Shown: one piece after another, positions 1-7,450 of the stretch
Layout: each line of letters begins with the position of its first letter
How positions within the stretch are numbered: the stretch's first letter is position 1
DNA from: DASRVA01 sp035550715
GTDB taxonomy: Bacteria; Gemmatimonadota; Gemmatimonadetes; JACCXV01; JAHWKZ01
Length of the DNA stretch: 12,699 bases
NCBI GenBank assembly: GCA_035550715.1
Contig: DASZOP010000154.1
Span: 1 to 12,699, forward strand
Direction: 5' to 3'
The notes under the pieces: generated by a model
Told to the model about the DNA's origin: nothing
Database searches by the model: none
Seen by the model: the letters and a program-made list of their open reading frames with translations, nothing else
Program-made: the position numbers and the translations under genes

Positions 1-744
1 TTCTACGACTTCAGCATCACACCGGAGACCGGGTTCGGCCCCGGCGTCGTCGGCGGCGTCTGCGTCGTGGAGCCCCCCGACCCCTTGGCCCCGCCGGATC
101 CGGTGGTCCCGAGGCTTCGGCTCGCCCATCTGATCGAGGGAGCCGAGGGCCCCGAGGTCGAGGTCCTGCCCCTCGCGAACGCCGACTTCCTGGACTGCAC
201 CGGCGCCTCGACGTCCCCCGCCCTGACCGGCTTGGGCGCGTGGGGCGCTGAAGCCCTGGCCGCGTTCGAGCCGCTGTCCGACCTGCTGGTAACGCCCCTG
301 TGGGCGTCGCCGGGAAGGCTCGGGGCCACGATCGCGGCATTCAGCCCGTTCGGCGCCGTGGATCCGGAGTTCGAGGAAGGGCCCGCGGAGCCGGTTGCGA
401 CGACGACGACGCTCGTCTTCCAGGACCCGACCCTGATCGCCGGTCAGGTCACGACCGCGACCGCGACCGTGACGCCGCCCCCCGTTGATTCGGCAGCGCC
501 CTTCGTCAACATCGTGTTCTCGAGCCTTCCCGGTGGTTCCGGCACGACCGTCGTCGCCCCGCTCGAGGCCGGGCAGGCCGTCATCACGGTCAAGTGCGAC
601 CCGCAGAACCAGTTCCCCGACGACGCCGACGTCGAGGTCCGGGTGACCGTGTTCGCGCGCGCCGTCTTCCCGGGCGTGGAAGGGTTCCTTCCCAGCGCCT
701 CGAGCTCGTTCCAGGTCCTGGCCTGCTCGACTCCGATCGGATAG
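1..744 (+). CDS. Secreted or surface protein with C-terminal Ig-like domain (5' partial)
   Basis: The frame is open from the first base of the window, so the N-terminus lies to the left; 247 residues and the stop TAG (742-744) are visible. The first 25 residues look like the end of another beta-rich domain, followed by a proline-rich linker (residues 24-38). From about residue 128 to the end there is an Ig-like beta-sandwich pattern: alternating Thr/Val strands (TTTTLVF, ATATVTPP), a Gly-rich turn (LPGGSG) and a last strand ending in VLAC. Charged residues are few and Thr, Val, Pro and Ala many, as in exported adhesin or surface-structure proteins. Four cysteines are visible (near residues 21, 66, 199 and 241). 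No catalytic motif or membrane anchor is seen in this part. It is convergent with the gene at 826-1650. The Ig-like call rests on strand pattern, not on a search; its role (adhesion, cell-surface repeat, extracellular matrix) is unknown. Confidence 0.7.
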   Translation, partial: FYDFSITPETGFGPGVVGGVCVVEPPDPLAPPDPVVPRLRLAHLIEGAEGPEVEVLPLANADFLDCTGASTSPALTGLGAWGAEALAAFEPLSDLLVTPLWASPGRLGATIAAFSPFGAVDPEFEEGPAEPVATTTTLVFQDPTLIAGQVTTATATVTPPPVDSAAPFVNIVFSSLPGGSGTTVVAPLEAGQAVITVKCDPQNQFPDDADVEVRVTVFARAVFPGVEGFLPSASSSFQVLACSTPIG

Positions 745-771
745 GCAGCAGCCTTCGTTGGGCAGGAAAAG

Positions 772-804
772 AAAGGGGCGGCCGCGAATCGCGGTCGCCC
801 CTTT
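772..804. terminator. Bidirectional intrinsic terminator between convergent genes
   Basis: A 15-base arm AAAGGGGCGGCCGCG (772-786) pairs with CGCGGTCGCCCCTTT (790-804) around the 3-base loop AAT, with one G-U pair and no mismatch on the plus strand. It lies 27 bases after the stop of the gene at 1-744 and 21 bases beyond the stop of the minus-strand gene ending at 826. On the minus strand the hairpin is followed by TTTCTTTTCC, a fair U-tract, so termination of the minus gene should be stronger. On the plus strand only the CTTTCCC run follows. Confidence 0.85.
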
Positions 805-825
805 CCCATCTCGCCGAGCTCGGCG

Positions 826-1650
826 TCAGTCGTCGAGCGCGGTCTCCGCGATCGCCGATGGCACGTGGTAGTCGACGAGCTGGAGCTCGACCGCCGAGAC
901 CTCGCCGCTCTGGCCGCAGGCGAAGGACGTGAACCCGAGCCCGGAGACGAAGGTCCAGACGGCGTCCTGGGAGGCCGTCCGCCGGCTCACGCTGTAGAGA
1001 ATGGGGTCGGTGATCTCCTCACTTCCCCGCACGGCGCGCAGGTCGGCCGGTCCCTCCTCGACGACCGTCCAACACGAGGCGGCGGGCTCCTCGGCCGTCG
1101 TCGGCGGGCAGACCGGCTTCCCCCCTCGAAGGGGGAGCTCGAGCAGGAACTCCTCGGGAAGGGCGAGCCCGTCCAGCGTGTCTTCAGGATCCTGCACCCG
1201 TCGCCAGACGTCCCACGCCCGCTGTCCCCGGACCAGAAAGACGCGCGGGCCGGCGTTCTTGCGGCCGCGTAGCAGGAGCACGTAGGTGCCTCGCTCGCGG
1301 CCCGCCTGGGAGCCGAGCAGGTCGTAGGGATGGCCCTCCAGCATGGCAGCCGTCCAGCCGCGGCGGCGCTTCACGTCGGTGACCTCGCTCGTCCAGGTCA
1401 CGTGCTCCCGGTAGATGCCGCCCCTGTGCCGGGGGATCCACCACACCTCTCCGACGTAGGTCCAGGCGCTTCCGATCTCGAGCGGGACCGGGTCGGGCCC
1501 CGCTGAGGCCTCCCCGGGATTCGCGGTCTGGGCGTCCGCAAGGCGGTGGAAGAAGGCGACGGCCAGCGCCACCATGAGAAACGCGCGCAGGAGGCTCCGG
1601 CAGAGTGCCTCGTGGTCGGTCCCCATGCGAGTGACGCGAGAGTCGCCCAT
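826..1650 (-). CDS. Secreted protein of unknown function
   Basis: A 274-residue protein that I cannot assign to a named family. Residues 1-40 look like a Sec signal peptide: a charged start, the hydrophobic stretch FLMVALAVAFF (about 24-34) and a likely cut after ADA at residue 40. The mature part opens with a Pro-rich stretch and then VPLEIGSAWTYVGEV, a type of strand seen in exported beta-rich proteins. It is rich in Trp and has three cysteines, two of them about 13 residues apart (VCPP and ASCW), which could form a disulphide. No metal site or catalytic motif is recognisable. The frame is open up to a GTG at 1725, but ATG 1650 or ATG 1626 fits the signal peptide better; neither has a Shine-Dalgarno sequence. 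I chose 1650 because a TACAAA hexamer sits 8 bases upstream in an AT-rich patch. It follows arsC on the same strand and ends at the shared terminator. Confidence 0.75.
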   Translation of the reverse strand: MGDSRVTRMGTDHEALCRSLLRAFLMVALAVAFFHRLADAQTANPGEASAGPDPVPLEIGSAWTYVGEVWWIPRHRGGIYREHVTWTSEVTDVKRRRGWTAAMLEGHPYDLLGSQAGRERGTYVLLLRGRKNAGPRVFLVRGQRAWDVWRRVQDPEDTLDGLALPEEFLLELPLRGGKPVCPPTTAEEPAASCWTVVEEGPADLRAVRGSEEITDPILYSVSRRTASQDAVWTFVSGLGFTSFACGQSGEVSAVELQLVDYHVPSAIAETALDD

Positions 1651-2155
1651 AGTCGGCTTTTGTATGCGAATCTGTGCGATGGACTCCGCTCGTCGGAGCC
1701 CGGGGTGAAGGGGTGCAGGAATCACGCCGCTCAGGCGTCCGAGGAGGGCCGGCGCCGAGCCACTCCTCCAGACGGCGAGCGATCTCGTCCCGCACCCGCC
1801 GGAAGGCCTCGAGTCGCTCGGCCTCGGATCCGCCGGCGCGGGCCGGATCGTCTACCGGCCAGTGGAGGCGGCGCACCGGCCCCGGGAAGACGGGGCAGAC
1901 CTCCTCGGCGCACAGCGTGACGATGGCGTCCACACGGTCAACCGGGATCTCGTCGACGGATTTCGAACGGTGCCCGGAGATGTCGACCCCGATTTCGGCC
2001 ATCGCACGGACAGCGAGCGGGTTGACGGAGCTCGGCTCGGATCCGGCGCTGTAGACGCGCGTTTCGGGCGGGACCAGGCGCCGGGCCAGGCCTTCGGCCA
2101 TCTGGCTGCGGGCGGAGTTGGCGACGCACAGGAAGAGGATGCCGTCGGGGGCCAT
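1184..2155 (-). CDS. arsC: Arsenate reductase, thioredoxin-coupled (ArsC) with abnormal read-through tail
   Basis: This enzyme reduces arsenate to arsenite in the cytoplasm, which an efflux pump can then export. The low-molecular-weight phosphatase fold is plain in residues 1-133: phosphate loop CVANSARS with Cys10 and Arg16 (CX5R), and two further redox cysteines, Cys82 and Cys87 (TLCAEEVC), matching the Cys10/Cys82/Cys89 relay of the S. aureus type. It also has HWPVDDPA around residue 100, where the general-acid Asp lies. The start ATG 2155 puts the catalytic Cys at residue 10, as in the family; a GTG at 2224 would add 23 unlikely residues. Family members end near residue 130-145, after a helix like RRLEEWL. 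Here no stop follows and the frame continues to 1184, inside the next gene in a different frame, giving 323 residues. The tail is Arg/Pro-rich and looks like an out-of-frame shadow. A one-base loss near 1745-1757 would explain it. No other ars gene is in the window. Confidence 0.75.
   Translation of the reverse strand: MAPDGILFLCVANSARSQMAEGLARRLVPPETRVYSAGSEPSSVNPLAVRAMAEIGVDISGHRSKSVDEIPVDRVDAIVTLCAEEVCPVFPGPVRRLHWPVDDPARAGGSEAERLEAFRRVRDEIARRLEEWLGAGPPRTPERRDSCTPSPRAPTSGVHRTDSHTKADYGRLSRHSHGDRPRGTLPEPPARVSHGGAGRRLLPPPCGRPDRESRGGLSGARPGPARDRKRLDLRRRGVVDPPAQGRHLPGARDLDERGHRREAPPRLDGCHAGGPSLRPARLPGGPRARHLRAPATRPQERRPARLSGPGTAGVGRLATGAGS
1659..1664 (-). promoter_or_regulatory. Possible -10 element (TACAAA) for the secreted-protein gene
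   Basis: TACAAA on the minus strand (4 of 6 to TATAAT) lies 8 bases before ATG 1650, inside an unusually AT-rich patch (1655-1680) for this window. The spacing equals that seen at the arsC and cyclase genes. It lacks the final T of a TAnnnT element and has no clear -35 element, so this is a weak call. Confidence 0.25.
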
Positions 2156-2163
2156 GCCGAGGG

Positions 2164-2169
2164 AGCGTA
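2164..2169 (-). promoter_or_regulatory. Possible leaderless -10 element of arsC (TACGCT)
   Basis: TACGCT on the minus strand fits TAnnnT and ends 8 bases before ATG 2155. There is no Shine-Dalgarno sequence between it and the ATG and no good -35 element upstream. This supports both the chosen arsC start and a leaderless mRNA. It rests on three fixed bases at a fixed distance, so it is suggestive only. Confidence 0.35.
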
Positions 2170-2225
2170 CACGACCCCGGACGAGTTCGGCCAGCGGCCC
2201 GGCACGCGATCGATCCCTCGTCACC

Positions 2226-2231
2226 TAGATT
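2226..2231 (+). promoter_or_regulatory. Possible leaderless -10 element of the cyclase-AAA gene (TAGATT)
   Basis: TAGATT (4 of 6 to TATAAT, and fits TAnnnT) ends 8 bases before ATG 2240. The bases between are CGCCGCGC, with no Shine-Dalgarno sequence. It lies in the 84-base divergent gap shared with arsC, where the two candidate -10 elements are about 56 bases apart. I see no -35 element at the right distance and no clear palindromic operator. Confidence 0.4.
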
Positions 2232-2239
2232 CGCCGCGC

Positions 2240-5200
2240 ATGGAAGACCAGACCCGGCTCCTGACCGTCCTATTCGCCGACCTGAGCGGCTCGGTCGCGG
2301 CGACGCACGATCTCGATCCCGAGGACGCGGTCGGTCGCGTGAACCAGGCCCTCGACCTGATGGCGCGCTCGGTGACCGCTCGGGAGGGGCGCGTCGATCG
2401 GTATCTGGGGGATGGCCTGCTCGCCCTCTTCGGCGCGCCGCTCGCGCACGAGGACGATCCCCTGCGCGCGATCTCGGCGGCGATCGCGATCCGCGACGCG
2501 ATCGGCTCGATCGGTCTCGCGGCCACCGTCGGGATCAACACCGGCGAGGTGTACGTCGGGCGGGTGGGCGGTGAGGCCCACCGCGAGTTCACGGCGATGG
2601 GGCCGGTGGTCAACCTGGCCGCGCGGCTCCAGTCGAAGGCCGAGCCGGGCCAGATCCTGACCGGCGAGGCGACCTACCGGCTCGCGCGGCGGGCGTTCGG
2701 GTTCTCGCCCCTCACCCTGGAGATCAAGGGCGTTCCCCACCCCGTCGTGGCATACGCCGTAGGCGAGCCGCTTCCGCGTCCCGAGCTGGCGCGCGGGATC
2801 GAGGGGCTCTCCGCCGAGCTGACGGGCCGGGCCCGGGAGATCGCGCGGCTCGTCGAGGCGCTCGAAGGTCTCGACTCGGGCGGCCGGGCGGCGGCGATCG
2901 TCGGCGAGGCGGGGGTCGGGAAGTCGCGGATTCTGCTGGAGGTCAGGAACCGCAGCGAAGCAGGCGTCGTCGGGGACCGGAGCGATCCACCCGTGTGGCT
3001 CGAGGGCCGCTGCTTCGAGAGCACGCTCTCCACCGGATATGGGCCCTTCGTGGACCTCCTGAGGAGCCACTTCGCGTGGCGCGTCCGGGAGGATCAGGCG
3101 GAACGCGAGGCCCGGGTCACGCGAGCGCTCGAGCCCATGGTGTCGGCAGGGAACCTGGACGCCGAGCGGGCGGGCGACCTGGAGTCGGTTCTGCAGCATC
3201 TCCTGGCCGCCGGGGGCGGGACGCCGAGGGGACCACTCGCCGGCGCCTCCCCCGAGCTGATCCGCGACCAGATCTTCCGCGCCGTGCGCGACTTCCTGCG
3301 GGCGCTGGCCGACCGGCATCCGGTGGTGGTCGTCCTCGAGGACCTCCATTGGGCGGACACCCTCTCCATCGAGCTGGCCGCGACCCTGCTCGACGACCTC
3401 GAGGAGGTTCCCGCGCTCCTCCTCTGCGCCTACCGCCCCGAGGCGGGACCACGGATCGAGCTCCTGGAGGGCGCCCTCGAACGGGTGTCCGCCGGACGTC
3501 GCCTGAGGATCAACCTCCGGCCCCTGTCGGTGGACCAGACCCGCGGGATGCTCTCCTCCCTGCTCGGCGGAGAGGCGCTCCCCGAGAGCTGGCGTTCGGC
3601 GATCCTCGAGAAGGCGCAGGGGAATCCATTCTTCGTGGAGGAGGTCGTCCGCTCGCTCGTCGACGACGGGCGGATCGTGCGCGGGAACAGCGGCTGGCAG
3701 GTCGCCCCGGGACCTCTGGAACTGGAGGTTCCCGCGACGGTTCAGGGAATCGTCCTAAGCCGGATCGACCGCCTTTCGGAGCCGATCAAGGGTGTTCTCC
3801 AGTGCGCCTCCGTGATCGGGCGTGCGTTCGGCACGGAGCTCCTCTCGGCGGTGTCGGATGGCCCCCTCGATCTCGAAGTCGCGCTGCGGGATCTGGAAAA
3901 CCACGACCTGATCTATCTGGAGAAGACCGTCCCGGTGGAGGAGTACTCGTTCCGCCACGTCTTCACGCGCGACACCGTGTACCGGAGCCTCCTGAAGGCG
4001 CGTCGGGCGGCCCTGCATCGCACGGTCGGAGAGGCGATCGAACGCCTCTATGCCGACCGGCTCGACGAGCACATCGAGGCCCTCGCTCATCACTTCGAGC
4101 GCTCGACGGACGACCGGAAGGCGGCGGAGTATCTGGTCCGGGCGGGCGAGAAGGCGACGGCCGCGTACTCCAACGAGGAGGCCTTCGCAGGCCTCGAGCG
4201 GGCTCTGGAACGCCTGGACGGCCTCTCGGAGGAGCACGAAGCATGGGTCATCGAGGCCCGCCGGCGCATCCGGGTCTGCCTCGGAGACCTCCTCGAGCGG
4301 ACCGGCCGGCACGACGAGGCGGTCGCATCCTATCGGGCCGTCCTCGCCGGGATGACGTCGCCGGATCCTCCGGCGAGGGCGCGGCTTCTCAGAAGGATCG
4401 GCGCGAGCCTCCAGGTCCAGCGCCGTTTCCCGGAATCGCTGGCCGCTTTCCAGGAGGCGCTGGATGCGCTCGAGGGAATCCCGCCGGCCGGCACCGAAGC
4501 CACCTGGCGCGCGGAGCGTCTGGATACCGTTCTCGGCAAGCTCATGCTCCATTACTTCATGGCGGCGCAGGCGGAGATCTGGGGCACGATCGACCGGTAC
4601 CGTGAGGAGTTTCTCGCCCACGGCTCGCCTCTCCAGCGCGGCCGGCTCTACAACGTCATGGCCGTGGCCGGCCTCCAGCGGGAGCGCTACGTCGCATCCT
4701 CCGAGACGGTGGAGAACGCCAGGCGGGCATGGGAGACGATCGAGCCGAGCGGCGTCCTCCACGAGGCAGGCCATGCCCGCTTCGTCTACGGGTTTGCGTC
4801 CCTGTGGGCCGGACGGCTGGAAGATGCGGACCGCGAACTTTCGGCCACGCTGGCCCTCGCCGAGCGGATCGGCGACCTCACGCTCGAGTCCCGATGCGTC
4901 ACGTATCTGGCGTTGACCCATCGGAAACGGGGGGACATCACGGCAGCCCGCCGGTACGCGCGGCGCGCGCTGGAAGTCGCGGAGGCCGGCGGGATGACCG
5001 AGTATCTGGCCGCCGCTCACGCGCATCTGGCGTGGAGCGCGGGTCGTGAAGGACGATGGGACGAGACCGAGCGCGAAGGCCGGGCCGCCCTCGAGCTGTG
5101 GGAGCAGATCGGAGGACCCTATCGGCTCTTCCTATGGATGCCGGTCTGGCCTCTTCTGGAAGCCGCTCTGGCGAGGGGAAGGCTGGAGGAGGCCGAACGC

Positions 5201-5359
5201 CACGCGCGGGTGCTCCTCGATCCCGAACGCCAGCCGATGCCGGAGAAGCTCCAGCAGGCGCTGGAAGCGGCGACGACCGCCGCCGAGAGCGGGGAGAGCG
5301 ACGCACGAGACCGTTTCTCCAGGCTGGCCGAGCTGGCACGGGTCACCGGCCACCTCTAG
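2240..5359 (+). CDS. Class III adenylate/guanylate cyclase domain, AAA ATPase and TPR fusion protein
   Basis: A 1039-residue cytoplasmic signalling protein. Residues 7-175 are a class III cyclase domain: metal-binding Asp14 (FADLSGS) and Asp58 (LGDGLLALFG), and the transition-state pair Asn125/Arg129 (VNLAARLQ). The two usual substrate-choosing residues are changed: the Lys position is Arg54 and the Asp position is Pro122 (MGPVVN). Residues about 193-520 are an AAA/STAND-type ATPase with Walker A GEAGVGKS (222-229), Walker B VVVVLEDLHWAD (362-373) and the family mark GNPFFVEEV (461-469). Residues about 600-1030 are helical, Ala/Glu/Leu/Arg-rich TPR-like repeats, probably for protein binding. 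No membrane segment is seen. Such proteins are thought to couple ligand or partner binding and ATP use to cyclic nucleotide output, but the substrate is not predictable here. The start ATG 2240 lies just before the cyclase fold; the frame is open back to 1862 only because it runs antisense to arsC. Its stop directly abuts that of the convergent WYL gene. Confidence 0.9.
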   Translation: MEDQTRLLTVLFADLSGSVAATHDLDPEDAVGRVNQALDLMARSVTAREGRVDRYLGDGLLALFGAPLAHEDDPLRAISAAIAIRDAIGSIGLAATVGINTGEVYVGRVGGEAHREFTAMGPVVNLAARLQSKAEPGQILTGEATYRLARRAFGFSPLTLEIKGVPHPVVAYAVGEPLPRPELARGIEGLSAELTGRAREIARLVEALEGLDSGGRAAAIVGEAGVGKSRILLEVRNRSEAGVVGDRSDPPVWLEGRCFESTLSTGYGPFVDLLRSHFAWRVREDQAEREARVTRALEPMVSAGNLDAERAGDLESVLQHLLAAGGGTPRGPLAGASPELIRDQIFRAVRDFLRALADRHPVVVVLEDLHWADTLSIELAATLLDDLEEVPALLLCAYRPEAGPRIELLEGALERVSAGRRLRINLRPLSVDQTRGMLSSLLGGEALPESWRSAILEKAQGNPFFVEEVVRSLVDDGRIVRGNSGWQVAPGPLELEVPATVQGIVLSRIDRLSEPIKGVLQCASVIGRAFGTELLSAVSDGPLDLEVALRDLENHDLIYLEKTVPVEEYSFRHVFTRDTVYRSLLKARRAALHRTVGEAIERLYADRLDEHIEALAHHFERSTDDRKAAEYLVRAGEKATAAYSNEEAFAGLERALERLDGLSEEHEAWVIEARRRIRVCLGDLLERTGRHDEAVASYRAVLAGMTSPDPPARARLLRRIGASLQVQRRFPESLAAFQEALDALEGIPPAGTEATWRAERLDTVLGKLMLHYFMAAQAEIWGTIDRYREEFLAHGSPLQRGRLYNVMAVAGLQRERYVASSETVENARRAWETIEPSGVLHEAGHARFVYGFASLWAGRLEDADRELSATLALAERIGDLTLESRCVTYLALTHRKRGDITAARRYARRALEVAEAGGMTEYLAAAHAHLAWSAGREGRWDETEREGRAALELWEQIGGPYRLFLWMPVWPLLEAALARGRLEEAERHARVLLDPERQPMPEKLQQALEAATTAAESGESDARDRFSRLAELARVTGHL

Positions 5360-6325
5360 TCAGCCGCCGGCGTGCCGCTCGGGGGCGACGGTCTCCCTGA
5401 CCAGGTCCCGCATCTCTGCGGGCTCGACGATCTCGGCCTCGGGGCCGTACGAGAGCACGTGTCGCACGATCCAGCGCGGATCGGCAACCCGGTGGCGCAC
5501 GACGACCGAGCCGTCGGGATTCTCTTCGACCTCTTCGCGCTCTGAGATCCAACGCGCGATCGAACGCGAATAGCGAACCACCGCCTCGACCTCCTCGCCG
5601 GCCTGGAACACGGCACCCTCCTCGACGTAATCCGCCGGATCGAAGTCGCTCGGGATCTCGAACGTCTCGGCGGTGGGCTCGGCCTCGAGGACGCGATCGA
5701 GCCGGAAGACGCGCACCGCATCCGCCTCCACGGAGTGGCCGATGACGTACCAGTGGCCGCGGGAGAAGACGAGGGCGTAGGGGGCTACGAGCCGCCCCTC
5801 GGGCTCCGTCTGGCCGGGCTTGAGATAGGCGAGCCGGCACCGCGAACGCTCGGCCGCACCGTTCCGCACGAGAGCGAGCAGGCCGTTGCCGTGCGGGTCG
5901 CCGCCGTCCAGCGCAAAGACCGCCGTCATGGGCTCGGCGGGGACGGACGCAAGCCCATGGTCGAGGCGCCCGGCGAGCGAGAGCAACTCCTCGCGCCGGC
6001 GGCCTTCGGACCCATCCGCGAGGAGGCGCAGACCGAGCGCCAGGGCGAGCGCCTCACGGGGGGAGAGCCGGACCGGCCGCCGGAGCTCCCCCGTCGTCCA
6101 CACCGTCACCGTGTCCTTCTCGACTGAGATCTGGAGATCGGCGACCCAGCCGGCGGGATGGTAGTAGTCGCGCGCAGTCACCTCCTCGATGTCGCGGAGG
6201 ATCCGCTCCGGGCTGACCTCCATCTCCGCCGCCAGCTCGGCGATCGATGCGCCGTCCGGACCCGATGCCCGGGGGACCAGGTAGAGAACCCGCTCGAGTT
6301 GTCGGGACGCGAGCTCGGCGGCCAC
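5360..6325 (-). CDS. WYL-domain transcription regulator, PafC-like
   Basis: A 321-residue DNA-binding regulator. Residues 1-75 form a winged-helix domain (ASIAELAAEMEVSPERILRDIE is the helix-turn-helix), followed by the linker RLSPREALALALGLRLLA typical of PafC-type proteins. The WYL domain spans about 130-215, with HWYVIGH at 191-197 (Trp192, Tyr193, Val194 in place of the Leu) and the basic strand VRVFRLDR. The WCX-type C-terminal domain covers about 245-315. In mycobacteria PafB and PafC work as a heterodimer that activates DNA-damage genes, with the WYL domain thought to bind a nucleic-acid ligand. The GTG start at 6325 is 6 bases after the stop of the pafB-like gene and has no good Shine-Dalgarno sequence, so translation is probably coupled. 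It is last in the run and ends back to back with the cyclase gene. That it is PafC-like, not just any WYL protein, follows from its sequence pattern and its place after a PafB-like gene. Confidence 0.85.
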   Translation of the reverse strand: MAAELASRQLERVLYLVPRASGPDGASIAELAAEMEVSPERILRDIEEVTARDYYHPAGWVADLQISVEKDTVTVWTTGELRRPVRLSPREALALALGLRLLADGSEGRRREELLSLAGRLDHGLASVPAEPMTAVFALDGGDPHGNGLLALVRNGAAERSRCRLAYLKPGQTEPEGRLVAPYALVFSRGHWYVIGHSVEADAVRVFRLDRVLEAEPTAETFEIPSDFDPADYVEEGAVFQAGEEVEAVVRYSRSIARWISEREEVEENPDGSVVVRHRVADPRWIVRHVLSYGPEAEIVEPAEMRDLVRETVAPERHAGG

Positions 6326-6331
6326 CTGGTG

Positions 6332-7444
6332 CTAGCGGTCCCCGGCGTACAGGGCCGCCACCCTCTCGACCAGGTCCAGGTACTCCCGCTGCAGCTCGGG
6401 CGGGTCGATGATCTCGGCCTCGCCGCTCAGGGAGAGGATCCAGCGCAGGAACGGGTTGACCTGCTGCACCTGGAAGCTGCGCACGGTGGAGCCGTCCTCG
6501 GCCGATTCGGCGAGCTCGCCATAGCGGTTGCGCTCGACCCACAGCGAGGTCGGGAAGTCGAACCGCACGCGGGCCACGAGCCCGGCCTCCTCTCCGTCGC
6601 CCAGCTCCCAGGCTTCACGATTCCGATAGTCGTTCAAATCGAAGTCCTCCGGCACCACGTAGTCCGGCGTGTCGGGGGACTTGCGGTTGGGCTCAGGGTC
6701 CTCCATCCGATCGACGCGGAAGACCCGCTCGGCATCACGCAGGGCGTCGTGCCCGACGAGGTACCAGTTGGCGCCCAGGAACAGCAGCCCGTACGGGGCG
6801 ACGTCCCGATCCGTCGGCTTCCCGCGATAGATCCCGTGGTAGCGGAACCGGACCCGTTTGCGGGCCTGGAGGGCGTCGTTCAGGACGCGTAATCGATCGC
6901 GGACGAGTCCGGCCTCCGGACGATCGAGCGCGAGCACGGCATCCGGCCGGCCTGGACCTAGGTCGAAGGCCAGCTTGCGGAGGGCCGAGCGCGCCTCCTC
7001 CCGGAGCAGGAAGGACGGCATCGCGGCCGCGAAGGAAAGCGCGTCCCGGGCGTCCCGCGCCTCCCCGGGTCGGATGTCGAAGGCGTCGGCCCGCTGCGTC
7101 CCGCCCGCTCCGGGCTCGGCCGTCGGAGCATCGGTCCCGCCGCCGATCAGCCTCAGATAGGGCAGGTAGAAGTCGCGACCGGCGAGCCGGTAGCCCGCGG
7201 TCTGCTCGGCCCCCCGCACGGTGTAGTCGACCGTCTCGATCGGGATCCCCAGGTCCCTGAGCTCCTTCTTGTCGCGCTCGAACATCCGGCGGACGCTCTC
7301 CACTGCGGTCGGATCGTCGCTCCGTCCCTCCGCGTAGGCCGGCACCGCCTCCATGATCTGATCCACCGAGACGGGGTAGCGCCGCCCGATCAGGAAGGCG
7401 ATGAGGTCCAGCCAGCGCTGGAGTTTCGTGATCTTTTCGGTCAC
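6332..7444 (-). CDS. WYL-domain transcription regulator, PafB-like
   Basis: A 370-residue regulator. The N-terminal winged helix (residues 5-90) holds the PafB-type pattern: LQRWLDLIAFLIGRRYPVS, then a predicted recognition helix near EAVPAY and RRMFERDKKELRDLGIPIE (about 52-70). A low-complexity Gly/Ala linker follows (100-120). The WYL domain (about 190-250) carries NWYLVGH with Trp227, Tyr228 and Leu229, and VFRVDR; a WCX-type domain ends the protein (about 285-365). It has the domain pattern of mycobacterial PafB, which activates SOS-independent DNA-damage promoters together with PafC. It starts at GTG 7444, which lacks a Shine-Dalgarno sequence but lies 6 bases after a TATCCT -10 element, so the mRNA may be leaderless. 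It lies 43 bases after addA and 6 bases before the pafC-like gene. Confidence 0.88.
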   Translation of the reverse strand: MTEKITKLQRWLDLIAFLIGRRYPVSVDQIMEAVPAYAEGRSDDPTAVESVRRMFERDKKELRDLGIPIETVDYTVRGAEQTAGYRLAGRDFYLPYLRLIGGGTDAPTAEPGAGGTQRADAFDIRPGEARDARDALSFAAAMPSFLLREEARSALRKLAFDLGPGRPDAVLALDRPEAGLVRDRLRVLNDALQARKRVRFRYHGIYRGKPTDRDVAPYGLLFLGANWYLVGHDALRDAERVFRVDRMEDPEPNRKSPDTPDYVVPEDFDLNDYRNREAWELGDGEEAGLVARVRFDFPTSLWVERNRYGELAESAEDGSTVRSFQVQQVNPFLRWILSLSGEAEIIDPPELQREYLDLVERVAALYAGDR

Positions 7445-7450
7445 GACCGC

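Noticed and set aside
395..412. Short GAC/ACG triplet run
   Set aside because: It encodes the Thr-rich linker before the Ig-like domain and is too short to call a repeat feature.
2156..2224. GTG start at 2224 for arsC
   Set aside because: It would add 23 residues before the fold and move the catalytic Cys from residue 10. ATG 2155 has the better family fit.
1862..2239. N-terminal extension of the cyclase gene, open back to 1862
   Set aside because: It would run antisense through arsC and encodes no conserved domain; ATG 2240 lies just before the cyclase fold and just after a -10-like hexamer.
2995..5026. Long open frames overlapping the cyclase-AAA gene (2995-4605 plus strand, 3755-5026 minus strand)
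   Set aside because: Their translations are Arg/Pro/Gly-rich without domains, while the main frame has cyclase, Walker and TPR signatures throughout.
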